From: Prado023 sp963774745
GTDB lineage: Bacteria; Actinomycetota; Actinomycetes; S36-B12; CAIYMF01
Direction of reading: 5' to 3'
Assembly (NCBI GenBank): GCA_963774745.1
Contig: CAVZGE010000003.1
Location: forward strand, 434,001-498,000
Length of the DNA: 64,000 bases
A program made the position numbers and the translations under genes. How positions within the stretch are numbered: the first letter of the stretch is position 1; each line of letters starts with the position of its first letter. Shown here piece after piece: positions 9,184 through 17,858 of the stretch. The notes under the pieces were generated by a model. That model saw nothing but the letters and a program-made list of their open reading frames with translations. It had not been told where the DNA came from and did not search any database.

Positions 9184-9902
9184 CGCGCACCTGGGGCCAT
9201 GGGCGACGCCGCGACGGTGACACCGAGCGGGGGATGACGCTGGTCGAGCTGATGGTCACGATCACCCTGACCAGCACGGTCGTGGCGGTCGTCGCCGGGG
9301 GGCTGGTCACGGCAACGAAGCTGATGGGCTCCAACTCGCTGCGCCTGCAGGAGGTGGGGGAGAACCAGGTCGCGATCGAGGCCATGACCAAGACCATGCG
9401 CACCGCGGTCGAGCCCCGCCTCCTCGGCGCGGCCTCCGATGCGGCCGCGTTCATCCAGGGAGATGCACAGCAGGTCGCCTTCTACGCCGCGCTGTCGTCG
9501 CTGGTCGAGCCGACGGGAGCCGGGATGACCCAGTACGGACCTGTGCGGGTCACCTACACCCTGACCGACGGCGAACTGGTGGAGACCTACCAGCTCCCCG
9601 ACGCCCACCTGCCCAGCGACCACGACTACACGTACTGCACCGCCGGGTCGACCGGCTGCGCCGTCCGCACCCGGGTCCTGGCCGCGAACATCGTGGACGC
9701 CCCGATCTTCACCTACTACGGCGAGAGCGGGAACTCGTTGGCCGTCCCCCTGTCCACGTCGAACCTGGAGGCCGTGGACAGCATCGACATCGTCGTCACC
9801 TCGCAGACAGCCGAGGGCACCGAGAGCTCGACGGTGGTCTCCCGCGTCAGCCTGGTGAACTCCGGGACGAACCCGACCGCCTCGCCAACCCCGAGCCCGT
9901 GA
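9180..9902 (+). CDS. PilW/PulJ-like minor prepilin
   Basis: The protein of 240 aa starts at the ATG that overlaps the preceding stop (ATGA). The leader is short and basic, and the cleavage motif GMTLVELMVTITLTST has Glu5 followed by a long hydrophobic helix. The rest is a soluble domain with a Cys pair (YCTAGSTGC) and ends in a Thr/Pro-rich tail. The gene order PilV-like, PilW-like, PilX-like is that of minor-pilin clusters which prime pilus assembly. It is probably processed by PilD and embedded in the membrane before assembly. Assignment to the PilW class rests on position and the N-terminus only. Confidence 0.8.
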   Translation: MTRTWGHGRRRDGDTERGMTLVELMVTITLTSTVVAVVAGGLVTATKLMGSNSLRLQEVGENQVAIEAMTKTMRTAVEPRLLGAASDAAAFIQGDAQQVAFYAALSSLVEPTGAGMTQYGPVRVTYTLTDGELVETYQLPDAHLPSDHDYTYCTAGSTGCAVRTRVLAANIVDAPIFTYYGESGNSLAVPLSTSNLEAVDSIDIVVTSQTAEGTESSTVVSRVSLVNSGTNPTASPTPSP

Positions 9903-9909
9903 AGTGGTG

Positions 9910-11919
9910 ATGATGATGACCGGACCTGAACGCAGGGAGCCCGCCGACGAGCGGGGAATGGCCATGATGATGGTCATCGGGTTCATGCTCGTTGCCGGCG
10001 TCGTCGTGGCCACGGCCCTGAGCTACGCCACGTCCCTGCAGCCCCGGTCGGCCAACGGCCAGGACCGTGTCGAGGCGCTCTCCGCTGCGCAGGCGGGGAT
10101 CGACCACTACCTGGGGCACCTGAACCAGGACCGCAACTACTTCGCCACCCCCGACTGCGCGAACCCCGCACTGGAGGGCCCGAACCTCGATCCGGCGTGG
10201 ATCAGCGACGACTGCGGGTGGGACGACGACACGCCGGTCGGCTGGGTCAAGGTACAGCCCGACGACCCCATGTCCGCCGAGTTCCACTACGACGTGGACT
10301 CCCGGCAGATGGACCAGTTCACCATCTGGGTGTCCTCCACCGGCCGCGCAGGCAACGTCCTGCGGACCCTCCAGGCGAAGGTGACCATCGCGGGGTCCCA
10401 GCGCTACCTGTACGTCACCGACTTCGAGGATGCCGACCCGGAGAACACGGTCATCTATCCCAGCGGACCGGCCCACGACCACTGTGGGAAGAGCGGGGTC
10501 ACCAAGGCCAAGTACTGGTGGCAGCCGCAGCTCAATGAGCGCAGCAAGTCCGGCAGCCCGGACTGCACGGAGATCCAGTTCATCTCCGCCGACGTCCTGG
10601 ACGGGCCGGTGCACTTCAACGACACCCCCCTGATCAACGGGAACGCGACCTTCAAGCAGGGGTACACCACGTACGCCACGGGCTGTCCCAAGTCCGCGAC
10701 GACCGACCCCAGCGCGGCCAAGGCCGCGGGCTGCTACCGGGGGACCGGCAGCCCCTCCCTGAGCGCCAAGGGTGCCCGGTGGGGGAATGCGAACCTGCTG
10801 CCGGACACGACGGGGGACATCGTCAACAAGCCGGGCTGCCAGTTCACCGGTGACACGCGGATCCGGTTCAACTCCAACGGGACGATGGATGTCTGGAACA
10901 CGACGTCAGCAGGGACCACGATCGGCTTCGTGGGCAACCCGGCCGTCGTCGCCTCGGCTCCCAACTGCGGGACCCCGGCCAACTACAAGCCGGCAACCGG
11001 CCAGAAGTACCCGGCGGCCAAGCAGACCGTCAACGTGCCCGACGGCATGGTGATCTACGTGCGCAACTCGGCGACGAGCGCGACCTGCGCGCCGGGCCAG
11101 ATCGTCAACGGGACCACATCGGGCAGCGCCGCCAAGGACGTGATCCCGACCGCGTCGTCCGGGCTGGTCTCCGACATCGGGTTCCTGCACCCGGTCTACA
11201 CCAAGACACGGACGTCGACCGGTTGGCCCGCCACGCCCACGGTGAAGTCGACCTCCCACTCGAAGAAGTTCGACTGCGGCCTGGGCAACGTCTACATCGA
11301 GGGCACGGTCAAGGGCCGGGTGACGATCGCGGCGGAGAACAACGTCGTGGTCACCGGCGACCTGGGCATCGCCAACACCGCCCTGGGGGCCGAGACCGGC
11401 AAGGACGACTCCGACATCGTCGGGCTCGTCGCGCAGAACTCGGTCGTCGTGTACCACCCGGTGGAGGTCTCGTCGTGGACGGTCTCCTCGTCGGGAAGCG
11501 GGAGCCCGAGCTGCAAGTCCAAGCCCACGGACACCCCGACCAGCGGCTCGAACGGTGCCGTGTGCACGTACACCCCCAACGGCTACACGAACCTGGACTA
11601 CCTGTCGCCGCCGGTGACCGCCTCGGACAGCAAGAAGCACCGCTGGATCTACGCCAGCATCCAGACCCTGGCGCACTCCTTCTGGGTCGAGAGCTACAAC
11701 CGGGGCGCCTCGCCGGGCACCCTCAGCGTCCGTGGCTCGATCGCCCAGCGTTGGCGGGGGATCGTGGGGACCGGCAGCATCACGACCGGCTACATCAAGG
11801 ACTACTCCTACGACAAGCGCCTGCAGACCACCTCGCCGCCCTACTTCCCGCCGTGGGCCAATGGCGACTGGGCTGCGGAGACGACCGGCGAGCTGCCGAC
11901 GCAGGACAACATCCAGTGA
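9910..11919 (+). CDS. Large PilX-like pilus assembly or tip protein (DUF4900-like)
   Basis: The protein has 669 aa with an N-terminal segment ERGMAMMMVIGFMLVAGVVVATALSY that anchors it in the membrane; the region before it resembles PilX proteins, which lack the usual Gly/Phe cut. The body is a large extracellular part with LDGPVHFNDTPLINGNATF and GRVTIAAENNVVVTGDLGI, motifs I associate with PilX/DUF4900-type proteins. Several Cys pairs could form disulphides. The start is ambiguous: GTG at 9904 or ATG at 9910, 9913 or 9916; none has a strong ribosome site. At over four times pilin size it is a candidate tip adhesin. That role is inferred. Confidence 0.75.
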   Translation: MMMTGPERREPADERGMAMMMVIGFMLVAGVVVATALSYATSLQPRSANGQDRVEALSAAQAGIDHYLGHLNQDRNYFATPDCANPALEGPNLDPAWISDDCGWDDDTPVGWVKVQPDDPMSAEFHYDVDSRQMDQFTIWVSSTGRAGNVLRTLQAKVTIAGSQRYLYVTDFEDADPENTVIYPSGPAHDHCGKSGVTKAKYWWQPQLNERSKSGSPDCTEIQFISADVLDGPVHFNDTPLINGNATFKQGYTTYATGCPKSATTDPSAAKAAGCYRGTGSPSLSAKGARWGNANLLPDTTGDIVNKPGCQFTGDTRIRFNSNGTMDVWNTTSAGTTIGFVGNPAVVASAPNCGTPANYKPATGQKYPAAKQTVNVPDGMVIYVRNSATSATCAPGQIVNGTTSGSAAKDVIPTASSGLVSDIGFLHPVYTKTRTSTGWPATPTVKSTSHSKKFDCGLGNVYIEGTVKGRVTIAAENNVVVTGDLGIANTALGAETGKDDSDIVGLVAQNSVVVYHPVEVSSWTVSSSGSGSPSCKSKPTDTPTSGSNGAVCTYTPNGYTNLDYLSPPVTASDSKKHRWIYASIQTLAHSFWVESYNRGASPGTLSVRGSIAQRWRGIVGTGSITTGYIKDYSYDKRLQTTSPPYFPPWANGDWAAETTGELPTQDNIQ

Positions 11920-11940
11920 CGCCTGTCATAGGGTGACCTG

Positions 11941-12717
11941 ATGCCATTCGTCCTGTTCGTCGGAGTTCTCGGCCTGCTGATCGGCTCCTTCCTCAACGTG
12001 GTGATCTGGCGCGTCCCGAGGGGGGAGTCGATCGTCTCGCCCCCCTCGCACTGCCCCGGGTGCGACGCGGAGATCGCGCCGCGTGACAACATCCCGGTGC
12101 TGTCGTGGCTCCTGCTGAAGGGTCGCTGCCGGACCTGCGGGACGCACATCAGCGCGCGCTACCCGGCCGTCGAGCTGCTCACGGGTGTGCTCTTCGCCGC
12201 GATGGCCGTCCGCTTCGGGCTGTCCTGGGAGCTGCCGGCGTACCTGTACCTGACGGCGGTCGGCGTCGCCCTGGCGTTCATCGACCTGGACACCAAGCGG
12301 CTGCCGAACGCCCTGACGCTGCCGTCCTATCCGGTCCTGGCCGGCCTGCTGCTCATCCCGGCCATCCTCGAGCCGGCGTGGCCGGACCTCCTGCGCGCCC
12401 TGCTCGGCGGGCTGGCCCTGTTCGCCTTCTACCTGATCACCGCCCTGATCTACCCGGCGGGCATGGGCATGGGTGACGTGAAGCTGGCCGGGGTCCTGGG
12501 CATGGCCCTGGGCTGGCTTGGGTGGGGCGTGCTGATCGTCGGGGGATTCCTCGGCTTCGTGTACGGCGCGATCATCGGGCTGGCGCTGATGCTCGGCCGT
12601 CGTGCCGGCCGGCGCACGGCCATCCCGTTCGGCCCGTTCATGGTCGCCGGCGCGCTCACGGCCATCCTGGTCGGTGCGCCGGTCGTGTCCTGGTACGCCG
12701 GGTTGCTGACCGTCTGA
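11941..12717 (+). CDS. pilD: Prepilin peptidase / N-methyltransferase PilD
   Basis: This is the polytopic aspartate protease that removes prepilin leaders and methylates the new N-terminus. All hallmarks of the bifunctional form are present: the N-terminal GSFLNVVIWRVPRGES, two zinc-binding pairs CPGC (near residue 38) and CRTC (near 61), the first catalytic Asp in FIDLDTKRLPN and the second in GMGMGDVKL. The length of 258 aa is normal, with about eight membrane segments. It lies 21 bases after the PilX-like gene and so is in the pilus operon with its own substrates. A peptidase gene upstream of aroC is also known in mycobacteria, where the rest of the pilus cluster is lost. Confidence 0.95.
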   Translation: MPFVLFVGVLGLLIGSFLNVVIWRVPRGESIVSPPSHCPGCDAEIAPRDNIPVLSWLLLKGRCRTCGTHISARYPAVELLTGVLFAAMAVRFGLSWELPAYLYLTAVGVALAFIDLDTKRLPNALTLPSYPVLAGLLLIPAILEPAWPDLLRALLGGLALFAFYLITALIYPAGMGMGDVKLAGVLGMALGWLGWGVLIVGGFLGFVYGAIIGLALMLGRRAGRRTAIPFGPFMVAGALTAILVGAPVVSWYAGLLTV

Positions 12718-12783
12718 GGCCCATCTCAAGTGCGCCGCCCGCGCGGCCGATTCCTTCACCAGTTCCTCGTGAAGGAGAGTGCC

Positions 12784-13845
12784 GTGAGACGTCGGACGAC
12801 GATCGGGCTGGATATCGGGACATCCAGCGTGCGTGCTGCTGAGGTGTCCTTCCGCGGGTCCACCCCCCAGCTGCTGCACTTCGGCCAGTTGGCGCTGCCC
12901 GCGGGGGCCGTGGTGGACGGCGAGGTGGTCGACTCCGCCGCCGTCACCGCTGCCCTCCTGGAGCTGTGGCGCGGTGGCGGCTTCTCGCACCGCAGGGTCG
13001 CCCTCGGCGTGGCCAACCCCCGGGTGGTGATCCGCCAGGCGGAGGTTCCCTGGTACGGCTCGCACGCCGAGCTGCGCAAGGCACTGCCCCTGGTGGTCGG
13101 CGACCAGGTGCCCATCGACGCGTCCACCGCCGTGATGGACTTCGCGCCGCTCGAGGAGATCCGGGCCAGTGACGGCTCCCGCTCGCTGAGCGGACTGCTG
13201 GTGGCAGCCGTCGAGGAGATGGTGTCCAAGACGATGGACGCCGTGCTGGCCGCCGGCCTGACCCCCGAGGTCGTCGACCTGAGCTCGTTCGCCGTCCTGC
13301 GCTCCGCCGCGTGGGGGCCGGGGCTGGGCCTGACCTCCCACCCGGAGGCGGTCGTCGACATCGGCTCGGACCTGACCAGCATCGTCGTCCACGAGGACGG
13401 CACCCCGAGGTTCGTCCGCATCCTGCTGCACGGGGGCCGGTCGATCACCTCCGCCCTCATGGCCGACCTCGGGCTCAGCCTGGTCGAGGCCGAACAGGTC
13501 AAGCGCGAGGTCGGCCTGATCGGGGACGGTCCCGCGGACGCTGCCGCCCGGCGGATCATCGCCCGGATCGCCGGGGACCTCGTGGACGAGATCCGCGGAT
13601 CGCTGGACTACTTCGTCGCCTCCTCGAGCCACGGGATGGTGACCCGGGTCGTGGTCAGCGGGGGGACGGCGCGCCTGGCCGGACTGGTCGAGCTGATGCG
13701 CGAGCGGCTGCGCCTGACCGTGGAGTTCGGATCCGCGTTCGGCGGGCTCGACGTGAGCCGCTCGGGGCTGAGCCCAGCCCAGGTCGCGTTCGTCGACCCG
13801 ATCGCCGTGGTCCCCGTGGGACTGGCCCTGGGAGGTGCGGCATGA
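12784..13845 (+). CDS. pilM: PilM, actin-like cytoplasmic pilus assembly protein
   Basis: PilM is an actin/FtsA-fold ATP-binding protein that binds the cytoplasmic tail of PilN and links the alignment complex to the motor. The N-terminal phosphate loop LDIGTSSVRAAEV, an internal VVDIGSDLTSIVV and a C-terminal VVVSGGTARLAGL are the expected nucleotide-binding motifs. I start at GTG 12784 because AAGGAGA lies just upstream (12773-12779); longer in-frame starts would add a non-conserved tail. At 353 aa it matches the family. The stop overlaps the pilN start as ATGA. Confidence 0.92.
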   Translation: MRRRTTIGLDIGTSSVRAAEVSFRGSTPQLLHFGQLALPAGAVVDGEVVDSAAVTAALLELWRGGGFSHRRVALGVANPRVVIRQAEVPWYGSHAELRKALPLVVGDQVPIDASTAVMDFAPLEEIRASDGSRSLSGLLVAAVEEMVSKTMDAVLAAGLTPEVVDLSSFAVLRSAAWGPGLGLTSHPEAVVDIGSDLTSIVVHEDGTPRFVRILLHGGRSITSALMADLGLSLVEAEQVKREVGLIGDGPADAAARRIIARIAGDLVDEIRGSLDYFVASSSHGMVTRVVVSGGTARLAGLVELMRERLRLTVEFGSAFGGLDVSRSGLSPAQVAFVDPIAVVPVGLALGGAA

Positions 13846-14576
13846 GGATGCGGTCCGGGCGGGACGAGCCCGCCGAGACGATCGAGGCCGAGGCCCCGGA
13901 GCCGGTGATCGAGGAGGCGCCGACCCCGAGCAGGCTGGTCGCCCTCGCGCGGGTGAACCTGATGCCCAACTCCTACGCCCGGCGTGCGGCCGTGCGGCGG
14001 GCCAAGGTCGGTGCCGTCGCGGCTCTGCTGGGGGCGTTGCTGGTCGCCGCGCTGCTGTTCCTCGTGAGCTGGCAGAAGGCGACCTCCGCACAGGAGCGAC
14101 TCGACCAGGCGACGTTCGAGCGCACCATCCTGCAGACGGAGGCCTCGCGGTACTCCGGGGTGCCGCGGGTGTTCGAAGCTGTGAGCGGGGCGCAGGGCCA
14201 ACTCGTGGTGGCCATGGGCAACGAGGTCCGCTGGTCGTTCTTCCTCAACGACCTGGCGCTCACCATGCCGTCCGGGGTCAGCCTGGACTCCATGGACGCA
14301 TCCGTGATCGGCCCCGGCCAGGCCACGGAGACGACCGGTGACGGCCAGGTGGGCAGCAAGGTGGGCAACCTGTCGGTCTCGGCCAAGGCGCTGACCTTCA
14401 ACGGCGTCGCCAACTGGCTGGATTCGCTGGCGAAGATGGACACCGTCGCAGACCCCTACGTGTCGGGCCTGGCAGCCGGGGAGGAGGAGGGCACGAACAT
14501 CGTGTCCTTCAGCTCGACCGCGGACATCACCACCGAGACGCTCTCTGGTCGGTACACGCAGGAGGAGACGCCATGA
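13842..14576 (+). CDS. pilN: PilN-like alignment complex protein
   Basis: PilN is a bitopic membrane protein that pairs with PilO and carries a short cytoplasmic tail that binds PilM. Here, about residues 40-50 read ARVNLMPNSYARR, matching the conserved INLLP-type PilM-binding motif. A single membrane helix follows (about 60-80), then a coiled segment and a small ferredoxin-like domain. The length is 244 aa. It overlaps pilM and pilO by four bases on each side, so the three are translationally coupled. The acidic N-terminal lead before the motif is longer than usual. Confidence 0.88.
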   Translation: MRMRSGRDEPAETIEAEAPEPVIEEAPTPSRLVALARVNLMPNSYARRAAVRRAKVGAVAALLGALLVAALLFLVSWQKATSAQERLDQATFERTILQTEASRYSGVPRVFEAVSGAQGQLVVAMGNEVRWSFFLNDLALTMPSGVSLDSMDASVIGPGQATETTGDGQVGSKVGNLSVSAKALTFNGVANWLDSLAKMDTVADPYVSGLAAGEEEGTNIVSFSSTADITTETLSGRYTQEETP

Positions 14577-15286
14577 GCGTGCGCATGTGGCGGATCGCCA
14601 CCGTGATCGGGGTCGTGGCGATCCTGGTGGCCAGCTGGCTGCTGCTGGTCGGGCCGCAGCGGGCCAAGGCCGCGGAGCTCGACGTCGAGACCGCCAGCCA
14701 GCAGACGGCCTCCCAGCAGCTCGAATCGAGGATCTCGCTGCTGAAGAAGCAGAGCGAGGAGCTGCCCGCGCAGGAGGCCAAGCTCGCCGCGATCCAGCAG
14801 CGGATCCCGGCGACGAGCTCGATCCCGACCCTGATCCGGACCCTGAGCGGGCTGGCGTCCGGGGCGAACGTGTCAGTCACCGCCCTGGATCCGGCCCGGC
14901 CCGCGCCGGTCGTGATCGCCGTGCCGGAGCCGGTCGCCACGCAGGCGCCCGCTGAGGACGACGCGGCGGACGCGGCGGAGGACGAGACCGCGGCGCCCGC
15001 GAAGGCGCCCGCGCAGCCGACGGTGAAGTCCGTGGGGCTGTCCATCGCGGTCTGCGGCGACTTCGCCCAGATCCGCAACTACCTGGGCGAGCTCGAGTCG
15101 ATGCGGCGCGTCGTCGCCGTCTCGGGGCTATCGATCTCCAGGGGTACCTGTGGTGGGTCCGAGGCGGAGTCGCTCCAGGCCCAGATCACGGCCAGTGCGT
15201 TCACGATGCCTCCGGTCGACGCGGCAGCACCTGAGGGTGCCACGTCGGCGACGGATGCCACGGCAGCAACGACGGGAGCAAGCTGA
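14573..15286 (+). CDS. pilO: PilO-like alignment complex protein
   Basis: The protein has 237 aa with one N-terminal membrane helix (residues 8-27), a coiled-coil (about 30-75, rich in Gln/Glu/Ser with LESRISLLKKQSEELPAQEAKLAAIQ-type heptads), the PilO-type motif IPATSSIPTLIRTLSGLASGANV, and a C-terminal domain interrupted by an Ala/Glu/Pro linker. PilO dimerises with PilN to form the alignment complex outside the membrane. The gene overlaps pilN (ATGA) and the next gene by one base. The C-terminal tail after about residue 215 is Ala/Thr-rich and probably disordered. Confidence 0.88.
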   Translation: MSVRMWRIATVIGVVAILVASWLLLVGPQRAKAAELDVETASQQTASQQLESRISLLKKQSEELPAQEAKLAAIQQRIPATSSIPTLIRTLSGLASGANVSVTALDPARPAPVVIAVPEPVATQAPAEDDAADAAEDETAAPAKAPAQPTVKSVGLSIAVCGDFAQIRNYLGELESMRRVVAVSGLSISRGTCGGSEAESLQAQITASAFTMPPVDAAAPEGATSATDATAATTGAS

Positions 15287-15939
15287 TGAGTGAGCAGATC
15301 CTCGAGAGGCCGGCCGCAGCGCCGACCCCGCCGGAGCCGAAGAAGCGCTCGTCGCGGATGTTCCTGGTGGTCGGTGGCTCGGTCATCGCCGGGCTCATCC
15401 TGGGCGGGGCGTTCCTGATGCTGCGACCAGCGTCGGATCCATCGACGGATACCGTCGTGCCCACGGCACCGGTGGCGGCGGCCCCGGGCGCGCAGGACGG
15501 GCAGTCCGCGGAGGAGTCGGACGCTGCCGGAGCCGAGGCGGGGGCCGAGCCGGCCGCGGAGGCAGACGCAGCAGCTCAGGAGGGGGCCACGAGCCCCGCC
15601 AGTGCCAAGCGCGTCCGGCTGACCAGCCGCGATCCGTTCGCTCCCATCGTGGCCAAGGCAGCCCCCGCCCCGGAGAAGGCGGCCGCCGATGCCACGGCCG
15701 ACAAGGCCGCCCCGGCGCCCAAGCCGGCCAGCGGCGGGGTCATCTCCGCCCTGAGCGTCTCGCCCCTGGGCAACTCCGTGACCCTCAAGCTGGATGGCAA
15801 GAAGTACTCGGTCGACGAGGGCGAGGCGTTCGCCAAGACCTATCGGCTGTACGACATCTTCAACGCCAGCTGCGCGGGCTTCCTCTACGGCGACCAGAAC
15901 GCGGTCGTCTGCGAGGGCGACTCGGTCACGATCGGCTGA
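15286..15939 (+). CDS. PilP-like bitopic pilus protein
   Basis: The protein (217 aa) begins in the cytoplasm, crosses the membrane once near residues 24-44, and then has a long Ala/Glu/Pro linker, the motif SRDPFAPIV, and a small beta domain ending VVCEGDSVTIG. The RDPF motif is the signature of PilP and GspC-type proteins that bind PilN/PilO. In diderms PilP contacts the secretin and is a lipoprotein; here it has a membrane anchor instead of a lipobox, which suits a single-membrane cell. It is the last gene of the pilus operon, and its start shares one base with the pilO stop. The name is by analogy. Confidence 0.72.
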   Translation: MSEQILERPAAAPTPPEPKKRSSRMFLVVGGSVIAGLILGGAFLMLRPASDPSTDTVVPTAPVAAAPGAQDGQSAEESDAAGAEAGAEPAAEADAAAQEGATSPASAKRVRLTSRDPFAPIVAKAAPAPEKAAADATADKAAPAPKPASGGVISALSVSPLGNSVTLKLDGKKYSVDEGEAFAKTYRLYDIFNASCAGFLYGDQNAVVCEGDSVTIG

Positions 15940-16113
15940 GTCTCGGGTACCTTCATCGAACACTGGCGCGAGACGGACACAGATGTCCGATCTGCGCCTG
16001 GCGTTGTCCGGATCCTGCCGAACCGCGTCGGGGGCCGAGGGGACCGCCCCACGCGGGCGCGTCCGGCTGATCGGCGGCCCATGGGCCATCCCCCGCCATG
16101 ACAGAATCGGGCA

Positions 16114-17298
16114 ATGCTTCGATGGTTGACCGCCGGCGAGTCGCACGGCCAGGCCCTTGTCGGCGTGCTCGAGGGCATGCCGGCTGACGTCTCGATCACG
16201 ACCGCGGACATCGCCCGCGAGCTCCAGCGACGTCGGCTCGGGGTCGGGCGGGGCGCGCGGATGAAGTTCGAGGCCGACGAGATCCGGGTCCTCGGCGGTG
16301 TCCGGCACGGGCGCACGATGGGCGGTCCGGTGGCCATCGAGGTCGGCAACAGCGAGTGGCCGAAATGGGTCGAGGTCATGTCCTCGGACCCGGTCGACCC
16401 CGACGTCCTGGACGCGCAGGCCCGCAACGCGCCGCTGACCCGCCCGCGGCCGGGCCACGCGGACCTCGCCGGGATGCAGAAGTACGGCTTCGACGAGTCG
16501 CGTCCGATCCTCGAACGCGCCTCCGCGCGGGAGACCGCGACCCGGGTGGCCCTCGGCGCGGTGGCCAAGGCCTTCCTGCACGACGTGCTCGGTGCCAGCG
16601 TCATCAGTCACGTGGTGGAGATCGGGTCGGTGGCGGTACCGGCCGGGACGCCCCTGCCCACGCCCGAGGACCTGGCTGCCATCGACGCCGATCCCGCCCG
16701 CTGTGCCGACCCGGCCACCGCCGCTCGCATGGCCGAGGAGGTCGAAGCGGCACGGCGCGACGGCGACACCCTCGGAGGCGTCGTCGAGGTGCTGGTCGAC
16801 AACCTGCCCCCCGGCCTCGGATCGCACGTGCACTGGGACCGCCGCCTCGACTCGCGCCTGGCTGGTGCCCTGATGGGCATCCAGGCGATCAAGGGGGTGG
16901 AGATCGGCGATGGCTTCGAGCTCGCCCGCACGCGCGGATCGCTGGCCCACGACGAGATCCTCCCGGACGGTCCGGGCCGGGTGCGCCGGGCCTCCGGCCG
17001 CGCGGGCGGGACCGAGGGCGGGATGAGCACCGGCGAGCTGCTGCGCGTGCGGGCGGCCATGAAGCCGATCGCGACCGTCCCGCGCGCACTGCGCACCGTG
17101 GACGTCGCGACCGGCGAGGAGGCGCGCGCCAACAACCAGCGCTCGGACGTGTGCGCCGTTCCTGCTGCCGGGGTCGTCGCCGAGGCGATGGTGGCCCTCG
17201 TGGTGGCCGATGCCGTGCTGGAGAAGTTCGGCGGGGACAGCGTGCCCGAGACCCGCCGCAACGTGGCGGGGTACCTGGCAGGGCTGGCCATCCGATGA
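16114..17298 (+). CDS. aroC: Chorismate synthase
   Basis: AroC converts 5-enolpyruvylshikimate-3-phosphate to chorismate with reduced FMN, the last shared step to aromatic amino acids. Signature motifs are present: GESHGQALVGVLEGMP near the N-terminus, RPGHADLAGMQKYG near residue 115, RASARETA near 136 and NNQRSDVCAVPAA in the C-terminal third. The length of 394 aa fits. It is preceded by a 174-base gap after the pilus operon and starts the aroC-aroK-aroB-aroQ-efp-nusB run. Its stop overlaps the aroK start (ATGA). The gap contains a TACCTT box that could be a -10, but no convincing -35. Confidence 0.97.
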   Translation: MLRWLTAGESHGQALVGVLEGMPADVSITTADIARELQRRRLGVGRGARMKFEADEIRVLGGVRHGRTMGGPVAIEVGNSEWPKWVEVMSSDPVDPDVLDAQARNAPLTRPRPGHADLAGMQKYGFDESRPILERASARETATRVALGAVAKAFLHDVLGASVISHVVEIGSVAVPAGTPLPTPEDLAAIDADPARCADPATAARMAEEVEAARRDGDTLGGVVEVLVDNLPPGLGSHVHWDRRLDSRLAGALMGIQAIKGVEIGDGFELARTRGSLAHDEILPDGPGRVRRASGRAGGTEGGMSTGELLRVRAAMKPIATVPRALRTVDVATGEEARANNQRSDVCAVPAAGVVAEAMVALVVADAVLEKFGGDSVPETRRNVAGYLAGLAIR

Positions 17299-17858
17299 CC
17301 GGTCCTGTCGTGGTGCTCGTCGGGGTGCCCGGCGCCGGGAAGTCGACCGTGGGGCAGGCGCTCGCCGGGCGGCTGGGCGTCACCTTCCGCGACACCGACG
17401 CCGACGTCGAGCAGGCCACCGGGCGAGCGATCGCCGACATCTTCGTGGAGTCCGGGGAGCCGGCGTTCCGGCACCTGGAGTCCGCCGCGGTCGCCACCGC
17501 GCTGACCGAGCACCCCGGGGTCCTCGCCCTGGGCGGGGGAGCGGTCACCGATGCCGGGACGCGCGCCCTCCTGGCCGGGACGTCGGTGGTGTGGCTGCGC
17601 GTCGGACTGGCTGCGGCGTCGCAGCGCGCCGGCCTGTCGGGGGCGCGGCCGGTGCTGCTGGGCAACGTGCGCGCGCAGATGAAGGCCCTGATGGATGCCC
17701 GCGCCCCGCTGTACGCCGAGGTCGCGCGCCTGGTCGTGGACACCGACGAGCAGACCGTCGACGCCACGGTCGATGCGATCCTCGCCGAGCTCGACCTGGG
17801 AGAGCCGCAGGCCGCGGCGAACCCCGACGCAGCCCAGGGTGCCGAGGCCCACCCATGA
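17295..17858 (+). CDS. aroK: Shikimate kinase
   Basis: AroK phosphorylates shikimate at O3 using ATP. The 187-residue protein has the P-loop GVPGAGKST near residue 10, the shikimate-binding DTDADVE, the Arg of FRHLE, the GGGAV loop and the lid region RPVLLG. The C-terminus has an extra Ala/Gln-rich tail of about 20 residues that is not part of the fold. It overlaps both aroC and aroB by four bases, implying coupled translation. Confidence 0.95.
   Translation: MTGPVVVLVGVPGAGKSTVGQALAGRLGVTFRDTDADVEQATGRAIADIFVESGEPAFRHLESAAVATALTEHPGVLALGGGAVTDAGTRALLAGTSVVWLRVGLAAASQRAGLSGARPVLLGNVRAQMKALMDARAPLYAEVARLVVDTDEQTVDATVDAILAELDLGEPQAAANPDAAQGAEAHP

Noticed and set aside
11926..14091. 721-codon minus-strand frame over pilD, pilM and pilN
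   Set aside because: Arg/Pro/Gln-rich shadow of clearly conserved genes on the plus strand, with no recognisable domain.
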